Of a stretch of 64,000 nucleotides of DNA, positions 53,945 to 64,000 are shown piece by piece. This stretch comes from Tetrahymena thermophila SB210 (taxonomy: Eukaryota; Ciliophora; Oligohymenophorea; Hymenostomatida; Tetrahymenidae). The first letter of the stretch is position 1; each line of letters opens with the position of its first letter. The translations under genes were made by a program, and so were the position numbers. The stretch is taken from NCBI RefSeq assembly GCF_000189635.1, contig NW_002476559.1, positions 248,001-312,000 of the forward strand, given 5' to 3'. The notes under the pieces are model-generated. The model was not told where the DNA came from, made no database searches, and saw only the letters and a program-made list of their open reading frames with translations.

Positions 53945-54787
53945 ATATTAAATTAAATTTTAAATTTTAGCTCTTATAAAATTACAAAAATACTTTGATT
54001 ATCTCATTTTAATTATTATAAAAATTATTTTAATTCATGTTATAATTTATATATTTTGCCTGCAAAAGTGAATTTTCTTTTAATAAATATCAAAAATACA
54101 TAAAAATTAATCTAAATTAAAATTATTATTTACAACCAGTGTTTAAAAGTTTAAAATAGATGGGGGATTTTCAGAAAAAATAATCAAAAAGCATATTTTT
54201 AAGGATATATTTAAATTCAAAGCTCTTTGGCTTATAAGTGGAGTGAGAGGAAATTTATAAAAACAGTCCTCTAAATTTTTTTCTTGCATTTAATAATATA
54301 AATATAAAATTTTATGTAAATTTTGAATATACATCCTGTAAGTTCTCCTAAACTACATTGAATTTAAATTAACACCTAAAATTTTAAGAGAGCAAAAAAT
54401 TTGTATTAATTTTTCTTAATTTTTAATAATTTTCTTAAAGAATATGGAAATTATATTATATATTAAATAATTAATATTTCTTTTAAAGTAATTAAGAATA
54501 TAATATTATAATAAAAATCTATTTGAATTTAAAATCTGAAATTAAATAATTAATTAAATTAAAAAATCATAAAACAAATATTTTATGATAAAAATTAAAA
54601 TAAAACTATTTATTTAACTAATCAATTTGAAAGCAAATCCAGGAATTAAATTCTAATGTTTCCTGAATTCTTAGAAGTGAGTGCTATAATATCAAAATTT
54701 AATAATAAAATTCAAATGTTTTAAACAATACATATCCAAAAGTAAATATATTTATTATTTTAATATTTTTAATTTTTCATTCTTTTC
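53945..54787. other. Convergent spacer B5 / LRR J
   Basis: 843 nt, AT-rich, expected to hold two 3' ends. No match to the 3' flanks of F, G and I is evident. Nothing else seen. Confidence 0.45.
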
Positions 54788-57760
54788 TCACACATTTTTG
54801 AGTATAATTAGTCTAGGTAATTTATAGATTTTTTACTTTGGAGTTTTGTCAATTTTGATATATGTTAGGTTTTAGAGACTGTTTAAATATTTAGTGAAAG
54901 TTTTATATTCTGAATAGCTTAAATCTACATTTTATAGAGATAAATACTTTAATTATTTTCTTAAAAGATTGAATAACCATTACAGTTTTGGTACCACATC
55001 TTATATTTGATTTTCTTAAATTTATATTTTTAACGAAAGTCTTTTTAGCAAAGTTAATTTTTCAACACATTCATTAACTGCATCAAATATTTAACAATTT
55101 TATAATTAGTTTTCTATGCAGATACTCAAGCATACTAATTTTTTAAGCTCTTTAATTCCTTATAAAAAACAATTATCTTTATTCCATTCTAATTTATCTT
55201 GATATAGTGCAATTTTTAGAGACTAAAGGTTTGTTAAATATGAGAGCGTTTCACCAAATTTTAGGAGACTTTAATTTTGAAATTTTGACTATTATTTTAC
55301 TTCAAATTTTAATTCAACTAATTTATTCATGAGCTTCATGCTCTAAAATAAGCAACAAATAAAATTTTCATCAATATTTGTATTTTACGAAATACTTAAA
55401 TTAAAATGGGTCAAAATACATAAGCTTTAAAAGGACCATTGAATTGTCTATCTGCTCTCTAAAAATAGATATGAATTTTCGAATAGAATGAATTCAGATA
55501 TTTATTCTTTTTGGAATCCATTATAGCTGACAATTTTATTTTTATTAATTTGGTCAAAGCTATGACAAAATTTTCTCTTTATACTTATCTTATTATAGGT
55601 ATTTTGATAATTGTATTCTTTAAGCTCAAGGTTTTATAAGTAAGGTAAGTCATCAAAAATAGAAATCAAACAGATCTATTGTAAATCATATATTTGTAAA
55701 CTAATCCTTTAAACCAACTTAAGCTAAGTAAAATAATTCCTCACCTTTATCCACTCGCTCTAGCTCATAAGAAATTTACCCAAATGTAAATTAAGTGAAA
55801 ATAATTGATTCAAATTTAAAAAATTTTCAAATATAGGTTTTATCTTAGCAAAATTTTGATCTCCATCATCCAAAAAAAGAGTGACAAATTCTGTACTTTT
55901 AGGTAATTCAAAAGAATCATAAATAGTGTTTGTATCTATGTTATCTTTATTCAATAATTTTGTTTTCATTTCAAATATAAATTGTCTCAAATTTATCATA
56001 TTTTTGAATTGTGAAAGAATATGCTTAAAAGTACTTGATTAGAGATAATCGCAATGAAAAACAAGATTAAGAAATTTAATTGCAACTAATTTTCCTATGG
56101 TAGATGAAATCTAAAGTAAACCAGCATCGTCAAAGTTCTAATCTATTCTATTAAAATCAAGAGATAAGTCAGAAAGATTGCTTAGAGAGCTCAAGCCTTA
56201 ACTCATAGAATCTAAAAATAAAAAATCGTACTCTGTTTATTTTGGGAACTTTAGTTGAATATATTTTATTTATGAGTTAGTCTAAAAGGATTTAAAGAAT
56301 TAAATAATGTCTTAATTATTAATTGAATATGTTTTATTAAAATTTAATTTAATTTTTTCTAATTTTTGCTTATCCTACAAAATATCCTTCAAGACAAGCT
56401 GCTTATTATTAGAATTTTGATCTGATAGGTAATAATCAGACCCAAAGTATATATTAAGTTCCTTCAGTTAAAGAGAATGCGATAATAAATTCAAAAATGT
56501 ATTGCCTATGTTTATTTAATTATAATTTTCATTCAAAGTAAAATCAAATTTTTCTAATTTTTTTACTGTCTCAATCAAATCATCAAAATTCAAATGTGGA
56601 ATAGTTTTTTAATTTCTATTCATTTATGAGTATAGAGTCAACTTTTTTAATTTCTATAAGTTCTTTAATTCACTTATTAAATTCAAATATTGTTCAAAAT
56701 TTATTTCAATAATACTTGAAAAGTAAATGTTTAATGCTATTAAACTCTGCACACTGCAAAGAGCTTTTACAAGATTTGATAAATTATTTTAAAATGAAGA
56801 TGTCTCATTTACATAAAAATCAATTGTAGTCTCTTCTACGTTTGGTAGAGAAGCTATTGACTCAAGCATTTTGATAAGATTGATGTTTTTGCAATAGCAT
56901 AAATTGAAATTTAATTTTTTTAAGCTTTAGAATTCACTCATAATTTTTTTTAAATCATCGTATTAGTCATCTTGTTATACTTCTTAGATATTTAATGCTA
57001 TGCTTATTTTTATGCTCTCAAGACTTGAAATCTTGGACAATTATTAGAACAAATTTTTAAATTCCTAAAATTTAGCTCCATATGACCAAATAAAGCTTAA
57101 TTCTAAACTTTTAATATTTTTTAAATCTTTTAATTCATTATATAACTTATTGAATAAAGAATTATAGCATAGTTTTCCATAAACACGAATATTTAATTTT
57201 TCTAAATTTAAAATGAGTCTAATCCCATCTAAAAGTGACTCAAATATAAAAGTATTATAGTTTGAACTTTTAATTGTAAAATCTAATTTTTTAAGTTTAT
57301 TACATTTTTAATAAACTTCGTAAAAGTTAAAAGTTTATTCGCTATACTAAAATCTTTTTAAATTCATCTATAAATTTAGAATCTATAGATCATTTAATTG
57401 ACATAAATAGTGACCTGCATTATGAGATATGGGTTTGAATTGTTAAATGTCTTTAAATAATGTAATATCAAGTTCACGAATACTTCTTATATTTGAAGTA
57501 TGAGAAAACAAATGATCAAAATCAATTTCTCTGAAATTCTAAAGTGTTATTTTAAAAATATTCAAATTATTCAATTTTTTTAACTTCTAAAGAATATTTT
57601 CAAGTATTATATTGCAATCGCTTCTTTTGAATATAGCTAATTAAATTTCTTCTTGGTTTAAAAATTATTCCATTTACTAAATTAGCATTTCTTGTGTTGT
57701 AAATGGATTAATTTCTACTTTGGCAAAGTTTTAATCAATTTGATTTTTTTGTTATTCCAT
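54788..57760 (-). CDS. Leucine-rich-repeat protein J (990 aa)
   Basis: A single frame of 991 codons, ATG at 57760 and TGA at 54790-54788; no internal TGA on full reading. LRR units throughout, such as LKKLNNLNIFKITL, LKNIKSLELSFIW, LKKLNFNLCY and LVCLSICIE. It is homologous in plan to F, G and I but clearly diverged, so it represents an older copy. No signal peptide, membrane segment or enzymatic motif. It follows B5 in convergent orientation, continuing the alternating LRR/B pattern. Function unknown. Confidence 0.86.
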
Positions 57761-58679
57761 TTTATTTTATTTGTTAAATCTAATTTTAATTAACAAAATC
57801 TGTCTTTATTTTTATTAATCTTTTTTAAAACAACATAAATTTTTAATTACCATAAAGTCATAAAAATCACGTCTACCCGACCGAGGTAAGAGTTCTGTCT
57901 AAAATCCATATTTTTAATATTTTTCTACAAGATTCAAGGTTATTAACTACGAGTTTCATTAAAGTTATTAAATTTGATGATAAATTAAATGAAAATATTT
58001 TGAAATTAAATAATAAAAATTTCTATAAAATCTCATTCATTTATTTCAAATTCAAAATTTAATTAAGATTTGAATTGAAACTTGAGATTTTAAAAAACTA
58101 AATGTCTCATAAAAAAGATTTTTTCCTTATTTTTTTCTTATATCAAATCCAAACCTACATACATACCTACCTATTTCAAAACCTTTTTAAATTTTATATT
58201 AAATATGCATACACTTCCTTATTGAGAAATACTTATCCAAGGATAGCTACATTTTAAAAGTAAAATAATTAAGAATTAGAAACTATTTTTAATGTATAAA
58301 TACTCCATTTCATAAAAATTAACTGAAGATAATACAAAAAATAATTAATTTATTATATATAATTTATTTGATGATGATGAAAATCGTAAAAGCTAAATAA
58401 TTAAAATAAAAAATGGTAAAAAATTATTAACTAATAATAATATATATAAACAATAGTTAAAGATTTAAGATAATAATAAATTAAAGTGTGTAAATTTTTA
58501 GTTTCTACCTATGTGTATGTAGATATAGCTCCAGGATTAAATAAATTATAATTAGAATTTTGGTGAAATACCTCATAATAGAGAAAGACATAAAATTTCA
58601 CATTGAAAATAGAAAAAAAATACATCCTTAAGATTAACTCTTAAAGTTAACAAATATCTTCTTTTATAAACAACTTAAG

Positions 58680-58853
58680 AAGAGTCATCAAATAAAAGTA
58701 AGGCCAACAAAAATCTGCAACAAATGAATACAATATGATCTAGAAAAAGACAGATTCCATGTTAGAATAAAATAGAAGAACTCATGAAGGTCAGGTCTTG
58801 GAGGAAGAACAATATCACATACTGTAAATGCTTCTTAATTAAGGCATTTTTTT
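58680..58853 (+). ncRNA. Possible small RNA gene (weak candidate)
   Basis: This stretch is visibly richer in G and C than the rest of the spacer and has frequent stops in every frame. It ends in an imperfect hairpin (58828-58847, arms atgc/gcat around cttaattaag) followed by seven T, as expected for an RNA polymerase III stop. It matches no RNA family I can recognise. Strand is chosen only from the terminal T run. A remnant of some other element is equally possible. Confidence 0.2.
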
Positions 58854-58859
58854 CTTAAA

Positions 58860-58885
58860 TTTTTTTTTTTTCGAAAAAAAAAAAA
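58860..58885. repeat. Perfect 26-nt palindrome T12-CG-A12
   Basis: Twelve T, then CG, then twelve A form an exact inverted repeat without a loop. It lies a few bases after the T run that ends the candidate RNA region. Confidence 0.95.
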
Positions 58886-59395
58886 TGAATATAAAAAAAC
58901 CATATAAGGTGGATCGATCTTTGATCAATATTGACAACATTATAGTATATAAATATTTTATACTATTGATTAGTATACTATCTATATTTTATGTAAATTT
59001 AAATATCCTGCTAACTATAAAACTTTTTTTAAAAACAAATTAAATTGAAAAATAAATTTTAGTTTATTCAAAAATATTTTTAAGAATAAAGATAAATAAT
59101 TAAGTAAAATTATCAAAACACTTTTAAGAAAAATTATTTTCATGATTTTATTATTAATTAAATATAATGTTGAATTAATTCAAAAAAAAGTTTAAATTAT
59201 TTTGATGCTTTAGTTGATCTTTTCGATGAAATTATGTTTAAAAGCATTTAAATAAATAAAGAAAATTAAAGATAATACAAAATACGAAATTAACTTAATA
59301 AAATAAAATTATATTTAATATAAATTATTTAGTCTGCCTGTAAACTTTATATCAACTTTATTTGTTGAATAATTTTTTCTACTTCAAATAATTTT

Positions 59396-62300
59396 TCATT
59401 TGGCTTTACTTGATTTTTTAATGAAAGTTGCAATGTAATTATTTTCGAGAAGCGAATCAATTGTGAATAAGGAGAAAATAAATTTAGTTTGATTGATTTC
59501 AGCTTAAACATATGTAACAAATTTAATCCAACCTATTAAGAACAAGAGCAAAATAATTATAATTGCATAGATAAGTAAAGCAGTTTGTATATTATTAAGA
59601 TAGTTAAATAAATTTTTCATTTAACTTTATTGAAACAGAAAGATATTTTCAAAAGCCCCAGATTAAAACTCTTGCAAATCATCTAGCTAGTTAAAATTAT
59701 ATTAAGCATCCCACTCTTAAAATTTTTAAGTAAAGTTAGAATTCTAAGCTATATAGAATAGATCTTTGTATATCTAAAACAGCTTTTGAAGCTCTATTTG
59801 TTTAAAAAAATATTATTTAGTTAGCATTTTTGTATAAAAATTTATTAAAATAATGATTTCATTAATTAGCATGATTGTAAGGGATTATTTATGACTTAAA
59901 ATTCACAATAATCTCTATTTTAAAATAAAAAATAAATAAAGAAAATTATTTTATGATGATTTTCTTCATCAAAATTTTGAAAATTCCGAAAAAGTATCAT
60001 CATAAATTCCTAATCAGACAATTTTGATAACTCTATCAAAAACCCTGAATAATTTAAAACAGTTTTTATTAATTGAAATATTTTATTTACCCAAAATCAT
60101 TCCATGAGCTAAAATGTTCTAAAATTAGCTTCTACAATCATTCAAATTTAAAAAACTTGGGTTTTGTCTTTCATATTGAAATTCAAATACTTTAAATAAC
60201 TAAAATTGTTAACACATATCCTTAATTAAAGAATCATAAACGTATGTTTTTTAAAGATCATAATTAAACCTATCTGCCTCTTAGAAGTTATTTAGGATTT
60301 ATTGTAAATTTTAAATAACCTGCGAATTGAGATTATTTAATGTAGGATAAAACTCATCCAAACTGTTTGCTATTTCTATAATGTTTTCATTTGCAGCTGA
60401 TATTCTCATATACAACAAAGATTTAGCGAAAACAGAATGACCTCTCGCATTGTGAATGAATCCAAGCTCTGTGATGAATGTTTAAAGTTAATGAATATAC
60501 GTATGATTTATAATATAATTTATGATTGGATATAACGATATTAAAATAAAAGCAACAAGGCACCCCAAAGAAACAAAAAAATTAAACTTAGGAAGCTTAG
60601 TTGTATTTGCTATAGTTCTCTTTTTCCATCTTATGTTGGACTTTAAATGGACTTCTTTTTCAGTAGAATTTTTGATAAATATATTAGAATTTATAACTTT
60701 TTCTGTTTGAATTATCATAGATTCTAACTTATCTTTTGGGAAGGTTGCTAATAACTTTAAAGTATCTTCCTTTGATAGTTAAACTTTTCTGTAAATTGGA
60801 AATATCATTCCTATAGTGATGAAAGCAACTACCATGATCATAATAAAAGTGTAAACGAGAACTGTCTCTGTAGAATCCGCGCTATCTATAGCTAAATTCA
60901 AAGCACTTGTCCTCAAATCATTAAAAATATCAATAATTTCTAAAAAGTTTTTAATTACATAGAGTCGAGATATTTTACTTACTGAGTTAGAATATTATAT
61001 AAACCCTAGATATGCTTATAAGATTGCATAAAAATGAGTAGATTCTACAGAATACATTATGCTTCCATCACTTTGATATGTTGAAAGTATTTTTAAATCA
61101 TTTTAATCTAGTACTACATCTGCAAAAGAAAGACTTGTTATTGAAATGTAGTCAATCTTACCTAAGATTGAGCTTAGTTCGTCACCGTTTCCTTTCTATA
61201 AATCAGATAACTTTGAATCAGGTACTTTGCTCAAAAAGAGGTTCGACTATTAAATTATTAAAATAAAAATTGTCTTTAAAAAAATAATAATAATATTTGA
61301 ATTGATAATTTTAAAAATTTAAATTTAAATTAAATTGTTTTAGCAATAAATAAACTATTTATTTGAAATATAAAAAAATATTATTTTAAAATTATAATTT
61401 TATAAAATTAAATAAAAAATAAATATGTACCTTATATTGAATTAGAAATTCGGTTTAAATGATCATAGTACTAGCATCTTCTTCCATACCAGGTCCCAGA
61501 TATATAACGTTTTGGTTTTGTTACATTATATTGAGATTAGAAGTAATTGTGAAGTAAACAAAGACAATAATAAACATTATAAAAAGAAGAGAAAAATAGC
61601 CAATTATTTTTATTGTATTTACTAGAACTGATTCAAAGTTTTGCATCATAATAGTTGAGACTATTTATTTTTTTGCACTCATATCACTCCTTGTACGAGT
61701 TGAAGAAGACTTTTTTAATTATTTTTTTATTTTTCTGTTAAATATTGATTAAAAAAATAAAAATTACTCTATCCATGCCAGTATCTATTCTTTCTACTAA
61801 CTCAATGTCTTTATTTCTATTTTCTGATATATTGTCAGACTCAAACGATAATTTCTTTTTATCAATTGAATTTTCATTCTTTTTGTTAATATCCTCAGAA
61901 TGTGAATTTTATTCTCTGTGTTATTCATCATCAATTTATTTTTCTTCCTCTTCTTAAAAATCATCTTATTCTATCTCTTCATCATCTTCGAAACTTTCAT
62001 CGTATTCATCAGATTCTTGTTTATTTTAATCACCAAGCTGCTCTTGATTTTCTTTGTGATTTGCAACTAGATTATTATCTAGGACACTATTATCTTAAAA
62101 ATTAGTATTTTAATCATTTTCTTATTTTATTTCAAATGCATTGACTTAGTTAGCGTTAATATCTTTTTAATTTTTTTATTCATTTCCATCTAATTTATCT
62201 GGTTATTTTTCTTTTTTTTATTGAACAGTTTTCTTTTTCTTCTTCTTTTATTTTTAACTGTTGCTATTCTTAAGTGATTTTTTCAAAGTTGTTAAACTCG

Positions 62301-64000
62301 AAGAAGTTCCAGAATAAAATACTTATTGCTTAATATGTTTTTCTAATCTGGATGAATCCTAATCTAAATTATGAGATGTGCTTCCTTCAAAATCAAAATT
62401 AAAATTATTTCTAGAAGTACCTTCTATTTAACTAATAGCTTCTTATGAGGTAACTTTATTAATTTACACACTTTATCTATTATTCTAAGTGTTTTACTTC
62501 TAAGGCAAAGATTGCAACATTTAAAAACTATCATTTCTTGACCTATCTATGGGAAAATCTTGATTTTGTTAATTCATTTCTTAAGATTAATTTCCTGAAG
62601 ATTTTTTAGAAGCAAACACTAAAAATTAAGCGCTTTTTCTTTCTTTGAGAATTTTATTAAAATTAATTTAGCTTGAATCGATCTCATTAACCCATTCCTC
62701 ATCTTTTCTTTTCTAATCATAATTGTCTTCTTCATTTAATTCATTTTAATTTTTCATTCTATCTGTTTGCTCTTAAAATAATGTTTTATTGTTATTTTCT
62801 CTTTAAGTGTTTGATTCTAAATAATCTGCTTTATGCAAAGCATTAAAACTACCTCTTTTTGTTTAAGACTCTTATTAGTAATACAATCTATCATTATCTG
62901 TTTCCTAATAACCTCTTAATTCTCTGCCAGTAACACTTCCAAGCCCTACCTAGCTTCTAGAAGTAGCTTGCTCGTATCTATCTTTCGCAGTATCTATAAC
63001 TTCTTCAATATTTTTTTTGACTTAATTATTAAATTTTTTGCCTTAATCCCCAAAACTATCATTTTAACTTGAATGATTAATATGAAAAGAATCAAAATTT
63101 TTTAAATTTCTTTAAAAGCTATCTTCGTTTTGTAACTCAATTTGTCTATTGTGTTAAGGTTGATTGCTAAAACTAGCATCTACAAAATTATTCTTGCTTT
63201 TTTAAGCTGAAGATTAAATTTATATAGGAGTATTTATATGAATTGAATTATTTTCAGCTTCAATGTAACTTCCCAAATAGCTTTAATTTAAATCATTCCT
63301 GCTTGGTAAAAAGCTATTATCAAGTTAATTCTGTGAGATAAGCTTCTACTTCGATATTATTTACTAAAATGAAGTAGAAGTCAGATCCTAAATTGATTTC
63401 TTTTTCAGCTAAATATGACTGACATCTATTATTTCATGATAAGTGTCATCAAAAGTATTCATAAATGTTTTATCTTCATTGTTAAATTAGAATTAACTTT
63501 TATTGTTATTTTCATTTTCCTATTATAAATTTTTTAGTTTTATAAATTATTATTTATGAGAGTTTTTTTTGCTTGATTATTCGCCTACTTTTTCAGTATC
63601 TTCGATTTCATCTTCGAAATCAATTCCAGCACTACTTTTTGCATTTGTAGTATCTCTGTTTGATAATGACTAAAGAGTCATTTTCTTTTTAAGTTACCAT
63701 TTCTATTCCTCTTCATTCTCTTGCTTGCTTAAATTTGCTTTCGAAAAAGAGAGGTCTTTAAAAAGTAATGAAAAATCATTATTTGTAAAGGAGAGCTTCA
63801 AAGATTGTCCTAGAAGCCCTAGAGATTTTGAGAGTGTCTTATTGTCTATTGAGACATTTAATTTCATAATTTAATTTAAATCGCTTCGAAGAGTGTTCAA
63901 GCTTTCTAATTTTTCTAAACGTCTCTTGACTTTTCTTATATTTTAAATCTCAATATACTTAAATGAATGTCCATATTTAGATTTAAGTCTCTTCACACTA
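59396..64000 (-). CDS. Large multi-membrane protein, 3' part only (possibly TmcB-like)
   Basis: Partial: the 5' end lies beyond 64000. Exons in the window: 64000-61768, 61709-61431, 61246-60091, 60044 to about 59907 or 59896, then about 59793 or 59791 to 59396. The last donor is either GTGAAT at 59906 or GTCATA at 59895; both keep frame. About 1400 residues are visible. The first 750 or so are charged, low-complexity and Ser/Gln/Glu-rich, probably cytoplasmic. Four membrane helices follow: YFSLLFIMFIIVFVYF, FIMIMVVAFITIGMIF, FVSLGCLVAFILISLY and ALLIYAIIIILLLFLIGW. The protein ends ...FIKKSSKAK. The plan resembles large ciliate PAS/TmcB-like sensory membrane proteins, but no PAS domain is visible here, so that name is a guess. 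Confidence 0.8.

Larger units (their letters stand above)
57761..59395. other. Spacer LRR J - multi-membrane gene K
   Basis: 1635 nt containing the J promoter and the K 3' end. It holds a short GC-richer patch (57866-57900), an unusually balanced 170-nt stretch with a hairpin and T run (about 58680-58853), and a perfect T12-CG-A12 palindrome (58860-58885). No coding frame is supported. Confidence 0.5.

Noticed and set aside
60522..60710. Plus-strand frame opposite gene K
   Set aside because: It is the antisense of a membrane-helix exon (FVSLGCLVAFILISLY region) whose minus-strand frame is well supported.
61236..61246. Sequence like a tRNA B box (ggttcga)
   Set aside because: No A box or cloverleaf surrounds it, and it spans the acceptor side of an intron in gene K.
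61745..62105. Plus-strand Ser/Phe-rich and His/Leu-rich frames
   Set aside because: They are antisense shadows of the acidic, Asp/Glu-rich part of gene K.

Overview
The window looks like macronuclear DNA of a Tetrahymena-like oligohymenophorean ciliate. It is extremely AT-rich. Long reading frames appear only when TAA and TAG are read as glutamine and TGA is the sole stop. Introns are mostly about 46-60 nt (longest about 260), AT-rich, with GTA starts and TAG/AAG ends; these are too long for Paramecium. With the standard code almost nothing is open, so all models here were built by hand with the ciliate code. Exon phases and lengths were checked for divisibility by three. No rRNA, tRNA, CRISPR array or transposon was recognised.

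Layout. (1) 1-11503, minus strand: a giant surface protein gene (3041 aa, one intron) with a rearranged partial copy of itself directly downstream. (2) 12862-25388, plus strand: three tandem paralogs (B1, B2, B3) of a nine-exon, two-membrane-segment family. (3) 26016-32200: two divergently transcribed leucine-rich-repeat (LRR) genes, then a class 3 lipase gene (32690-33605). (4) 33923-57760: alternating minus-strand LRR genes (F, G, I, J) and plus-strand two-membrane genes (B4, B5). (5) 59396-64000, minus strand: the 3' part of a large multi-membrane protein gene that runs off the right edge.

The most notable content is the pair of interleaved families. All five B genes share the same eight intron positions. 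Exons 3, 4 and 6 are identical in length in all five (188, 116 and 280 nt), and exon 2 is a conserved 22-nt microexon. The long cytoplasmic Gln/Asn-rich linker in exon 7 varies freely. The six LRR genes have no introns and no signal peptide. F, G and I are recent duplicates and flank B4, while I and J flank B5. This suggests that LRR + B cassettes were duplicated together. Whether the two kinds of protein act together is inference only. No function is known to me for the B family.

Limits: reading frames of G and I were fully delimited but only spot-checked for internal TGA codons. One splice site in the last gene is ambiguous. No similarity search could be run.
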